Below are positions 11,197-22,900 of a DNA stretch of 64,000 nt, one piece after another (position 1 is the first letter of the stretch; each line of letters begins with the position of its first letter). The position numbers and the translations under genes are program-made. The notes under the pieces were generated by a model. That model worked only from the letters and a program-made list of their open reading frames with translations. It had not been told where the DNA came from and did not search any database. Source of the DNA: Archivesica marissinica (Eukaryota > Mollusca > Bivalvia > Venerida > Vesicomyidae); assembly GCA_014843695.1 (NCBI GenBank), contig CM026403.1, positions 46,463,645-46,527,644 on the forward strand, read 5' to 3'.

Positions 11197-11770
11197 TTAC
11201 TATTCAAGTTTTATCTTTAATACGCGACACTTAGAAAACTATTCATAATGAGTTACAGGTTAAAAAGCGATCCAAATTATTGACAATCTCCTTACAATGG
11301 ATGGACACTACTATGCATGGCAGCTACATTTTTACACACGATATGATTGCAAAAGTAGGTACTTTCGAAACCATAGTTGTAATGACCAATGACTAGTTGG
11401 CACGACTCGGTTCAAGATCAGCTCGGTGAAAGGTGTGTGTGTGTGTACAGGTGAACTGATCCATCCCCGCAGCTCCATTCTGACGTCGCATCAACTAAGG
11501 CAGAAAGTCATGTACGAACTTGATTTACTAAGTAGTTACTAATGCTAACAATAATCTATTTATTCATGTACAATTTTTTAACAAGTGAACAACAGGGGAC
11601 ACATTGTGACAAATTGTAATATAATTATGATAAGACGCAGATTAACAAGTGATGGGATATATTGACTCACATCACAATACATTGACATTAAGTTAACTTA
11701 AATAACAAAAAATCTAAAAAACAAACTCTTAATGCAGCTCAAACTATTACTGCGGCTCAAACTCTTATTA
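11197..11770 (+). repeat. Satellite core unit 4, type B
   Basis: Complete B core with the left tag TTTAATACGCGACACTTAG and B sites throughout (GATCCAAATTATTGACAA, GGCAGC, GTAGGTAC, AGGGGACACATTGTGAC, GACTCACATC). Private changes include TTTACACACG and ATCTATTTATTCATG. Non-coding. Confidence 0.95.
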
Positions 11771-14700
11771 CAGGTCAAGCCCTCGCTACAAGTCAAGCCC
11801 TCACTACAGGTCAAGCCCTCGCTACAGTTCTAGCCCTCGCTACAGTTATATCCATCGTTACAGTTCTAGCCCTCGCTACAGTTCTAACCCTCACTACAGT
11901 TTAAGCCCTTGCTATGGTTCAAGCCCTCGCTACAGTTCAAGCCTTCGCTACAGTTCTAGCCCTCACTACAGTTCTATCCATCGCTACACTTCTAGCCCTC
12001 ACTACAGTTCTAGCCCTCGCTACAGTTCTATCCATCGCTACAGTTCTAGCCCTTGCTACAGTTCTATCCATCGCTACAGTTCTAGCCCTCGCTACAGTTC
12101 TAACCCTCACTACAGTTTAAGCCCCTGCTATGGTTCAAGCCCTCGCTACAGTTCTATCCATCCATCGCAACAGTTCTATCCATCGCTACAGTTCTAGCCC
12201 TCGCTACAGTTCATGCCCTCACTACAGTTCAAGCACTCACTACAGTTCATGCCCTCACTACAGTTCAAGCACTCACTACAGTTCAAGCCCTCGCTACAGT
12301 TCTAGCCCTAGCTACAGTTCTAGCCCTCGCTACAGTTCTATCCATCGCTACAGTTCTAGCCCTCGCTACAGTTCTAACCCTCACTACAGTTTAAGCCCTT
12401 GCTATGGTTCAAGCCCTCGCTACAGTTCTATCCATCGCTACAGTTCTAGCCCTCGCTACAGTTCTAGCCCTCGCTACAGTTCAAGCCCTCGCTACAGTTC
12501 TAGCCCTCGCTACAGTTCTATCCATCGCTACACTTCTAGTCCTCGCTACAGTTCTATCCATCGCAACAGTTCTAGCTCTCGCTACAGTTCTAGCCCTAGC
12601 TACAGTTCATGCCCTCACTACAGTTCAAGCACTCACTACAGTTCATGCCCTCACTACAGTTCAAGCACTCACTACAGTTCAAGCCCTCGCTACAGTTCTA
12701 GCCCTAGCTACAGTTCAAGCCCTCGCTACAGTTCTATCCATCGCTACAGTTCTATCCATCGCTACAGTTCTATCCATCGCTACAGTTCTATCCATCGCTA
12801 CAGGTCAAGCCCTCGCTACAGTTCTAGCCCTCGCTACAGTTCTAGCCCTCGCTACAGTTCAATCCATCGCTACAGTTCTATCCATCGCTACAGGTCAAGC
12901 CCTCGCTACAGTTCTATCCATCGCTACAGGTCTAGCCCTCGCTACAGTTCTAGCCTTCGCTACAGTTCAAGCCCTCGCTACAGTTCTATCCATCGCAACA
13001 GTTCTATCCATCGCTACAGTTCTATCCATTGCAACAGTTCTATCCATCGCTACAGTTCAAGCCCTCGCTACAGTTCTATCCATCGCTACAGTTCAAGCCC
13101 TCGCTACAGTTCTATCCATCGCTACAGTTCTATCCATCGCAACAGTTCTATCCATTGCTACAGTTCTATCCATCGCTACAGTTCTATCCATCGCAACAGT
13201 TCTATCCATCGCTACAGTTCTATCCATCGCTACAGTTCTATCCATCGCTACAGTTCTATCCATCGCAACAGTTCTATCCATCGCTACAGTTCTATCCATC
13301 GCTACAGTTCTAGCCCTCGCTACAGTTCTAGCCCTCGCAACAGTTATATCCATCGCTACAGTTCTATCCATCGCTACAGTTCTAGCCCTCGCTACAGTTC
13401 TAGCCCTCGCTACAGTTCTATCCATCGCTACAGTTCAAGCCCTCGCTACAGTTCTAGCCCTCGCAACAGTTCAAGCCTTCACAACAGTTCTAGCCCTCGC
13501 TATAGTCCAACAAGCCCTCACTACAGTTCAAGCCCTTGCTACAGGTCAAGTCCTCGCTACAGTTCTAGCCCTCGCTACAGTTCTATCCATCGCTACACTT
13601 CTAGTCCTCGCTACAGTTCTATCAATCGCAACAGTTCTAGCTCTCGCTACCGTTCATGCCCTCACTACAGTTCAAGCACTCACTACAGTTCATGCCCTCA
13701 CTACAGTTCAAGCACTCACTACAGTTCAAGCCCTCGCTACAGTTCTAGCCCTAGCTACAGTTCTATCCATCGCTACAGTTCTAGCCCTCGCTACAGTTCT
13801 AACCCTCACTACAGTTTAAGCCCTTGCTATGGTTCAAGCCCTCGCTACAGTTCTATCCATCGCTACAGTTCTAGCCCTCGCTACAGTTCTAGCCCTCGCT
13901 ACAGTTCAAGCCCTCGCTACAGTTCTAGCCCTCGCTACAGTTCTATCCATCGCTACACTTCTAGTCCTCGCTACAGTTCTATCCATCGCAACAGTTCTAG
14001 CTCTCGCTACAGTTCTAGCCCTAGCTACAGTTCATGCCCTCACTACAGTTCAAGCACTCACTACAGTTCATGCCCTCACTACAGTTCAAGCACTCACTAC
14101 AGTTCAAGCCCTCGCTACAGTTCTAGCCCTAGCTACAGTTCAAGCCCTCGCTACAGTTCTATCCATCGCTACAGTTCTATCCATCGCTATAGGTCAAGCC
14201 CTCGCTACAGTTCATGCCCTCACTACAGTTCAAGCACTCACTACAGTTCAAGCACTCACTACAGTTCAAGCACTCACTACAGTTCAAGCCCTCGCTACAG
14301 TTCTAGCCCTAGCTACAGTTCTAGCCCTCGCTACAGTTCTATCCATCGCTACAGTTCTAGCCCTCGCTACAGTTCTAACCCTCACTACAGTTTAAGCCCT
14401 TGCTATGGTTCAAGCCCTCGCTACAGTTCTATCCATCGCTACAGTTCTATCCATCGCTACAGTTCTAGCCCTCGCTACAGTTCTAGACCTCGCTACAGTT
14501 CAAGCCCTCGCTACAGTTCTAGCCCTCGCTACAGTTCTATCCATCGCTACACTTCTAGTCCTCGCTACAGTTCTATCCAGCGCAACAGTTCTAGCTCTCG
14601 CTACAGTTCTAGCCCTAGCTACAGTTCATGCCCTCACTACAGTTCAAGCACTCACTACAGTTCAAGCCCTCGCTACAGTTCTAGCCCTAGCTACAGTTCA

Positions 14701-15920
14701 AGCCCTCGCTACAGTTCTATCCATCGCTACAGTTCTATCCATCGCTACAGGTCTAGCCCTCGCTACAGTTCTAGCCCTCGCTACAGTTCTAGCCCTCGCT
14801 ACAGTTCTATCCATCGCTACAGGTCAAGCCCTCGCTACAGTTCTATCCATCGCAACAGTTCTATCCATCGCTACAGTTCTATCCATCGCAACAGTTCTAT
14901 CCATCGCTACAGTTCTATCCATCGCTACAGTTCAAGCCCTCGCTACAGTTCTATCCATCGCTACAGTTCTATCCATCGCTACAGTTCTATCCATCGCTAC
15001 AGTTCTATCCATCGCTACAGTTCTATCCATCGCAACAGTTCTATCCATCGCTACAGTTTTATCCATCGCTACAGTTCTATCCATCGCTACAGTTCTAGCC
15101 CTCGCTACAGTTCTAGCCCTCGCAACAGTTCTATCCATCGCTACAGTTCTATCCATCGCTACAGTTCTAGCCCTCGCTACAGTTCTAGCCCTCGCTACAG
15201 TTCAAGCCCTCACTACAGTTCTATCCATCGCTACAGTTCTAGTCCTCACTACAGTTCTATCCATCGCTACAGTGCTAGCCCTCACTACAGTTCTATCCAT
15301 CGCTACAGTTCTAGCCCTCGCTACAGTTCAAGTCCTCGTCAAGCCCATGTTAACAGTTCTAGCACTCGCTACAGTTCTAGCATTCCCTACAGTATTATCC
15401 CACGAAGCCCTCGCTACAGTTTGAGCCCTCGCTACAGGTCAAGTCATCGCAATAGTTAAGCCCTCCCTACAGTTCAGACCCTCGCTACAGTTCAAACCAT
15501 TGCTACAGTTCAAGCTCTCGCTACATACAGTTCAAGCCCTTGCTACAGTTCTAGCCCTCGCAACAGTTCAAGCCCATGATACAGTTCTAGCCCTCACTAC
15601 AGTTCTAGCCTTCGCAACAGTTCTAGCCCTCGCTATAGTCCAACAAGCCCTCGCAACAGTTCTAGTCCTCGCTACAGTTCTAGTCCTCGCTACCGTTCTA
15701 GCCCTCACTACATTTCAAGCCCATGCTACAGGTCAAGCCCTTGCTACAGGTCAAGCCCTTGCTACAGGTCAAGCCCTTGTTACAGGTAAAGCCCTTGCAT
15801 CAGTTCAAGCCCTTACTACAGTTCAAGCCCTCGCTACAGTTTATGCCCTCGCTATTGGTCAAGCCCTCGCTATAGGTCAAGCCCTCGCCACAGGTCAAGT
15901 CCTCGCTACACATCAAGCCC
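11771..15920. repeat. 18-bp satellite array 5 (about 231 monomers, longest)
   Basis: The largest uninterrupted array. The marker monomer TTAAGCCCTTGCTATGG (with one CCCCTG variant) occurs at about 11901, 12117, 12391, 13816 and 14392. It is followed each time by a similar series of GTTCTATCC, GTTCTAGTC, GTTCATGCC and GTTCAAGCACTCAC monomers, so there is a higher-order order. Small indels shift the period, including a 4-bp duplication near 12158 (TCCATCCATC) and AGTCCAACAAGCC near 13506. A 1109-codon frame (12130-15459) of a Ser/Pro/Arg/Tyr repeat is compositional, since all plus frames can stay open. Confidence 0.97.
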
Positions 15921-16493
15921 TTACTATTCAAGATTTATCTTTAAGACGAGACATTTAGAACACTATTGATAATGAGTTATAGGTTAAAAAGCAATGCAAA
16001 TTATTGAAAATCTCACTACAATGGATGGACACTACTATGCATGACAGCTACATTTTTACACAAGATATGTTGCAAAAGTAGCTACTTTCGAAACCATAGT
16101 TGTAATGACCAATGACTAGTTGGCACGACTCGGTTCAAGATCAGCTCGGTGAAAGGTGTGTGTGTGTGTACAGGTGAACTGATCCATCCCCGCAGCTCCA
16201 TTCTGACGTCGCATCAACTAAGGCAGAAAGTCATGTACGAACTTGATTTACTAAGTAGTTATTAATGCTAACAATAATCCATTTATTCAGGTACAATCTT
16301 TTAACAAGTGAATAACAGGGGACACATTGTGACAAATTGTAATATAATTATGATAAGACGCAGATTAACAAGTGATGGGATATATTGACTCACATCACAA
16401 TACATTAACATTAAGTTAACTTAAATAACAAAAAATCTAACAACAAACTCTTACTGCAGCTTAAACTCTTACTGCGGCTCAAACTCTTATTAC
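15921..16493 (+). repeat. Satellite core unit 5, A/B recombinant
   Basis: The left half carries A sites (tag AAGACGAGACATTTAG, GCAATGCAAATTATTGAAAA, ATGACAGC, GTAGCTAC up to 16082). The right half carries B sites (AAAGTCATGTACGAAC from 16229, TCCATTTATTC, AGGGGACACATTGTGAC, GACTCACATC). The exchange lies between 16082 and 16229. Also lacks two bases in AGATATGTTGC, shared with unit 8. Confidence 0.92.
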
Positions 16494-17109
16494 AGGTCAA
16501 GCCCTCGCTACAGGTCAAGCCCTCATTACAGGTCAAGCCCTCGCTACAGGTCAAGCCCATGCTACAGTTCTAGCCCTTGCTACAGGTCTAGCCCTAGCTA
16601 CAGTTCAAGCCCCAACTACAGTTCTAGCCCTTGCTACAGTTCAAGCCCTCGCTACGGTTCTAGCCCTCACTACAGATCAAGCCCTCGCTACATTTCAAGC
16701 CCCAACTACATTTCAATCCCCAACTACAGTTCTAGCCCTTGCTACAGTTCTAGCCCTCGCTACAGTTCTAGCCCACGCTACAGTTCTAGCCCACGCTACA
16801 GTTCAAGCCCTCGCTACAGTTCTAGTCCTCTCTACAATTCTAGCCCTCGCTACAGGTAAAGCCCTCACTACAGTTCTATCCCATGCTACAGTTCAAGCCT
16901 TTGCTACAGTTCAAGCCTTAGCTACAGGTCAAGCACTCGTTACAGGTCAAGTCCTCGTTAAGCCCTCGACACAGTTCAAGCCCATGCTACAGTTCAAGCC
17001 CTAGCAACAGTTCTAGCCCTAGCTACAATTCAAGCCCTCGCTACAGATCTAGCCCTTGCTACAGTTCAAGCCCTCGCTACAGGTAAAGTCCTCGCTACAC
17101 ATCAAGCGC
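16494..17109. repeat. 18-bp satellite array 6 (34 monomers, divergent type)
   Basis: Homologous monomer by monomer to 4096-4710 and 62852-63467. It has one extra monomer early (a GTTCAAGCCCTCGCTACG unit) and one fewer near the right end, so its length is conserved. Confidence 0.96.
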
Positions 17110-17656
17110 TTACTATTCAAGTTTTATCTTTAAGACGAGACATTTAGAACACTATTCATAATGAGTTACAGGTTAAAAAGCGATGCAAATTATTGAAAAT
17201 CTCTCTACAATGGATGGACACTACTATGAATGACAGCTACATTTTTACACAAGATATGATTGCAAAAGTAGCTACTTTCGAAACCATAGTTGTAATGACC
17301 AATGACTAGTTGGCACGACTCGGTTCAAGATCAGCTCGGTGAAAGGTGTGTGTACAGGTGAACTGATCCATCCCCGCAGCTCCATTCTGACGTCGCATCA
17401 ACTAAGGCAGAATGTCATGTAGTAACTTGATTTACTAAGTAGTTACTAATGCTAACAATAATCCATGTATTCAGGTACAATTTTTTAACTAGTGAACAAC
17501 CGGCGACACTTTGTGAAAAATTGTAATATAATTATGATAAGACGCAGATTAACAAGTGATGGATATATCGACTCGCATCACAATGCATTGACTTTAAGAT
17601 AACCTAAACAACCAAAACTTGCATCTGAAACTCTTATTGCGGCTCAAACTCTTATT
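17110..17656 (+). repeat. Satellite core unit 6, type A
   Basis: Complete A core with the A left tag. Its GT microsatellite is the shortest in the window (GGTGTGTGTACAGG near 17345). It shows the sub-variant TTTTTTAACTAGTG shared with units 7 and 8. Non-coding. Confidence 0.95.
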
Positions 17657-20244
17657 ACAGGTCAAGCCCTCGCTAAAGGTCTAGCCCTCGCTACAGGTCG
17701 AGCCCTCGCTACAGGTCGAGCCCTCACTACATTTCTTGCCCTCGCTACAGGTCGAGCCCTCGCTACAGGTCGAGCCCTCACTACAGTTCTAGCCCTTGCT
17801 ACAGGTCGAGCCCTCGCTACAGGTCGAGCCCTCGCTACAGGTCGAGCCGTCACTACAGGTCGAGCCCTCGCTACAGGTCGAGCTGTCACTACTGTTCTAG
17901 CCCTCGCTACAGGTCGAGCCGTCACTACAGGTCGAGCCCTCGCTACAGGTCGAGCCGCCGCTACAGTTCTAGCCCTCACTACATTTCTAGGCTTCACTAC
18001 AGTTCAAGCCCTCGCTACAGTTCTAGCCCTTGCTACAGTTCTAGCCCACGCTACAGTTCAAGACCTCACTACAGTTAAAGCCCTCGCTACAGTTCTAGTC
18101 CTCTCTACAGTTCTAGCCCTCGCTACAGGTCAAGCTCTTGCTACAGTTCTAGGCCTCGCTACAGATCTATCCCACGCTACAGTTCTAGCCCATGCTACAG
18201 TTCTAGCCCTTGCTACAGTTCAAGCCCTCACTACAGTTCAAGCCCTCGCTACAGTTATATCCCATGCTACAGTTCAAGCCCTCGCTACAGTTCTATCCCA
18301 TGCTACAGTTCAAAACTTTGCTACAGTTCAAGCCCTAGCTACAGATCAAGCACTCGTTACAGTTCAAGCCCATGCTACAGTTCTAGGTCTTGCTACAGTT
18401 CAAGTCCTCACTACAGGTCAAGTCCTCGTCAAGCCCTCGCTACAGTTCAAGCCCATGCTACAGTTCAAGCCCTCGAAACAGGTCAAGTCCTCGCTACAGT
18501 TCAAGTCTTCACTATAGTTCTAGCCCTCGCTACAGGTAAGGCCCTTGCTACTGTTCAAGCCTTCGCAACAGTTCAAGTCCTTGCTACTGTTCACGCCCTC
18601 ACTACAGTTCAAGCCCTCGCTCTCGCTACAGTTCATGCCACCGCTACAGTTCAAGCCCTTGCAACAATTCTAGCCCTCGCAACAGTTCAAGCCCTCGCTA
18701 CAGTTCTAGTCCTCACTACTGTTCAAGCCCTTGCTACAGTTCTAGCCCTCACTATAGTCCAAGCCCTCGCTACAGTTCTTGTCCTCGCTACCGTTCTAGC
18801 CCTCACTACAGTTCAAGCCCTTGCTACAGGTCAAGTCCTCGCTACAGTTCTAGTCCTAGCTACAGTTCTAGCCCTAGCTACAGTTCTATCCAACGCTACA
18901 GTTCTAGCCCTCGCTTACAGTTCAAGTCCACGTCAAGCCCTCGTTACAGTTCTAACACTCGCTACAGTTCTAGCCCTCGCTACAGTTCTATCCCACGAAG
19001 CCCTCGTTACAGTTTGAGCCCTCGCTACAGGTCAAGTCATCGCTACAGTTAAGCCCTAGCTACAGTTCAGGCCCTCGCTACAGTTCAAACCCTTGCTACA
19101 GTTCAAGCTCTCGCTACAGTTCAAGCCCTCACTACAGTTCTAGCCCTCGCAACAGTTCAAGCCCTTGATAAAGTTCTAGTCCTCACTACAGTTCAATCCC
19201 TTGCTACAGTTCTAGCCCTTGCTACAGTTCAAGCCCTTTCTACAGTTGTAGCCCTCGCTACAGTTCAAGCCCTTTCTACAGTTCTAGCCCTCACTACAGT
19301 TCAAGCCCTTGCTACAGTTCAAGCCCTTTCTACAGTTCAAGCCCTTTCTACAGTTCTAGCCCTCACTACAGTTCAAGCCCTTTCTAAAGTTCTAGCCCTC
19401 ACTACAGTTCAAGCCCTTTCTACAGTTCTAGCCCTCGCTACAGTTCTAGTCCTCGCTACCATTATAGCCCTCACTACATTTCAAACCCATGCTACAGGTC
19501 AAGCCCTTGCTACATGTCTAGCCCTAGCTACAGTTCTAGCAATCGCAACAATTCTAGCCTTCACAACAGTTCTAGCACTCACTACAGTTCAAGCTCTCGC
19601 TACAGATCTAACCCTCGCTATAGTTCAAGCCCTCACTACAGATCAAGCCCATGCTACAGGTCAAGCCCATGCTACAGGTCTAGCACTAGCTACAGTTCTA
19701 GCCTTCGCAATAGTTCTAGCACTCGCTACAGTTCAAGCCCTAGCTACAGTTCTAGCCCTAGCTACAGTTCAAGCCCTAGCTACAGTTCAAGCCCTAGCTA
19801 CAGTTCTAGCCCTAGCTACAGGTCAAGCTCTCGCTACAGATCTAGCCCTCGCTACAGATCTAGCCCTCGCTACAGTTCAAGCCCTAGCTACAGATCTAGC
19901 CCTGACAATGGTTCAAGCCCTTGCTACAGCTCAAGCCCTTGCTACAGGTCAAGCCCTTGCTACAGTTCAAGCCCTCGTTACAGGTAAAGCCCTTGCATCA
20001 GTTCAAGCCCTTACTACAGTTCAAGCCCTCACTACAGTTCAAACCCTCGTTACAGGTAAAGCCATTGCATCAGTTCAAGCCCTTACTACAGTTTAAGCCC
20101 TCGCTATTGGTCAAGCCCTCACTATAGGTCAAGCCATCGACACAGTTCAAGCCCTCGCTATAGGTCAAGCCTTCTCCACAGTTCAAGCCCTCGCTATAGG
20201 TCAAGCCCTAGCCACAGGTCAAGTCCTCGCTACCCATCAAGCCC
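17657..20244. repeat. 18-bp satellite array 7 (about 144 monomers)
   Basis: Starts with a GGTCGAGCC zone matching 1354-1750 and 60044-60440 (here starting a few monomers further in). From about 18560 it has rare types such as GTTCAAGCCCTTTCTACA. From about 19500 it has GCCCTAGCTACAG and GATCTAGCC monomers. The tail has GGTAAAGCCCTTGCATCAG units shared with arrays 5 and 8. Open frames at 17662-17997 (minus), 19514-19987 and 19908-20127 are period artefacts. Confidence 0.96.
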
Positions 20245-20763
20245 TTACTATTCAAGTTTTATCTTTAAGACGAGACATTTAGAACACTATTCATAATGAG
20301 TTACAGGTTAAAAAGCGATGCAAATTATTGAAAATCTCACTACAATGGATGGACACTACTATGCAAAGTAGCTACTTTCGAAACCATAGTTGTAATGACC
20401 AATGACTAGATGGCACGACTCGGTTCAAGATCAGCTCGGTGAAAGGTGTGTGTGTGTACAGGTGAACTGATCCATCCCCGCAGCTCCATTCTGACGTCGC
20501 ATCAACTAAGGCAGAATGTCATGTACTAACTTGATTTACTAAGTAGTTACTAATGCTAACAATAATCCATGTATTAAGGTACAATTTTTTAACTAGTGAA
20601 CAACCGGCGACACTTTGTGAAAAATTGTAATATAATTATGATAAGACGCAGATTAAGAAGTGATGTGATATATTGACTCGCATCACAATGCATTAACTTT
20701 AAGATAACCTAAACAACCAAAACTTGCATCTGAAACTCTTATTGCGGCTCAAACTCTTATTAC
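20245..20763 (+). repeat. Satellite core unit 7, type A with internal deletion
   Basis: A core missing about 35 bp between ACTACTATGCA and AAGTAGCTAC near 20364. The lost piece contains ATGACAGCTACATTTTTACA. The short repeat TGCA flanks the deletion in intact units, consistent with a microhomology deletion. It carries GATGTGATATATTGACTCGC. Confidence 0.93.
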
Positions 20764-22344
20764 AGGTCAAGCCCTCGCTAAAGGTCAAGCCCTCGCTACA
20801 GTTCGAGCACTCTATACAGTTCGAGCCCTCTATACAGGTCGAGCTGTCGCTACAGGTCGAGCCATCACTACAGGTCGAGCCCTCGCTACAGTTCTAGGCC
20901 TCACTACAGTTCAAGCCCTCGCTACAGTTCTAGCCCACGCTACAGTTCAAGCCATCACGACAGTTCAAGCCCTCGCTACAGTTCTAGTCCTCCCTACAGT
21001 TCTAGCCCTCGCTACACGTCAAGCTCTTGCTACAGTTCTAGGCCTCGCTACAGATCTATCCCACGCTACAGTTCTAGCCCTCGCTACAGTTCAAGTCCTT
21101 GTCAAGCCCTCGTTACAGTTCTAGCACTCGCTACAGTTCTAGCCCTCGCTAGAGTTCTATCCCACGAAGCCCTCGCTACAGTTTGAGCCCTCGCTACATG
21201 TCAAGTCATCGCTACAGTTAAGCCTTCGCAACAGTTCAGGCCCTCGCTACAGTTCAAACCCTTGCTACAGTTCAAGCTCTCGCTACAGTTCAAGCCCTCG
21301 CTACAGTTCTAGCCCTCGCAACAGTTCAAGCTCTTGATACAGTTCTAGTCCTCACTACAGTTCTAGTCCTCACTACAGTTCAATCCCTTGCTACAGTTCT
21401 AGCCCTCGCTACAGTTCTAGCCCTCGCTACAGTTCTAGCCTTCGCAACAGTTCTAGCCGTAGCTATAGTCCAACAAGCCCTCGCTACAGTTCTAGTCCTC
21501 GCTACCGTTCTAGCCCTCACTACATTTCAAGCCCATGCTACAGGTCAAGCCCTTGCTACAGGTCTAGCCCTAGCTACAGTTCTAGCAATCGCTACTGTGC
21601 TAGGCTTCGCAACAGTTCTAGCACTCGCTACAGTTCAAGCCCTTGCTACAGATCTAGCCCTCACTACAGTTCTAGCAATCGCTACAGTGCTAGGCTTCGC
21701 AACAGTTCTAGCACTCGCTACAGTTCAAGCCCTTGCTACAGGTCTAGCCCTAGCTACAGTTCTAGCAATCGCTACAGTGCTAGGCTTCGCAACAGTTCTA
21801 GCACTCGCTACAGTTCAAGCCCTCGCTACAGATCTAGCCATCACTACAGTTCAAGCCCTCACTACAGATCAAGCCCATGCTACAGGTCAAGCCCATGCTA
21901 CAGGTCTAGCCCTTGCTACAGTTCTAGCCTTCGCAATAGTTCTAGTACTCGCTACAGTTCAAGCCCTAGCTACAGTTCTAGCCCTAGCTACAGTTCAAAC
22001 TCTCGCTACAGATCTAGCCCTCGCTACAGATCTAGCCCTCGCTACAGTTCAAGCCCTCGCTACAGATCTAGCCCTGACAATGGTTCAAGCCCTTGCTACA
22101 GCTCAAGCCCTTGCTACAGGTCAAGCCCTTGATACAGTTCAAGCCCTCGTTACAGGTAAAGCCCTTGCATCAGTTCAAGCCCTTACTACAGTTCAAGCCC
22201 TTACTACAGTTCAAGCCCTTACTACAGTTTAAGCCCTCGCTATTGGTCAAGCCCTCACTATAGGTCAAGCCTTCGCCACAGTTCAAGCCCTCGCTATAGA
22301 TCAAGCCCTCGCCACAGGTCAAGTCCTCGCTACACATCAAGCCC
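20764..22344. repeat. 18-bp satellite array 8 (about 88 monomers)
   Basis: Begins with a short GGTCGAGCC zone. At about 21590-21830 a block with GTGCTAGGCTTCGCAACAG recurs three times in a higher-order unit of several monomers. The tail matches the tail of array 7 (GGTAAAGCCCTTGCATCAG). The open frame 21597-22232 is not a gene. Confidence 0.96.
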
Positions 22345-22900
22345 TTACTATTCAAGTTTTATATTTAAGACGAGACATTTAGAACACTATTCATAATGAG
22401 TTACAGGTTAAAAAGCAGTGCAAATTATTGAAAATCTCACTACAATGGATGGACACTACTATGCATGACAGCTACATTTTTACACAAGATATGTTGCAAA
22501 AGTAGCTACTTTCGAAACCATAGTTGTAATGACCAATGACTAGTTGGCACGACTCGGTTCAAGATCAGCTCGGTGAAAGGTGTGTGTGTGTGTACAGGTG
22601 AACTGATCCATCCCCGCAGCTCCATTCTGACGTCGCATCAACTAAGGCAGAAAGTCATGTACTAACTTGATTTACTAAGTAGTTACTAATGCTAACAATA
22701 ATCCATGTATTCAGGTACAATTTTTTTTAACTAGTGAACAACCGACGACACTTTGTGACAAATTGTAATATAATTATGATTAACGCAGATTAACAAGTGA
22801 TGAGATATATTGACTCGCATCACAATGCATTGACTTTAAGATAACCTAAACAACCAAAACTTGCATCTGAAACTCTTATTGCGACTCAAACTCTTATTAC
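22345..22900 (+). repeat. Satellite core unit 8, mosaic mostly type A
   Basis: A sites dominate (TGCAAATTATTGAAAA, GACAGC, GTAGCTAC, TACTAAC, GACTCGCATC), but AAAGTCATG and TTGTGACAAATTG are B-like. It shares the AGATATGTTGC deletion with unit 5. Read as a patchwork of conversion tracts. Confidence 0.9.

Noticed and set aside
12130..15459. Open frame of 1109 codons rich in Ser, Pro, Arg and Tyr
   Set aside because: It is produced by an 18-bp satellite whose plus frames rarely contain stops. Frame-shifting indels are present (4 bp near 12158), other frames are open too, and there is no splice, start or domain support.
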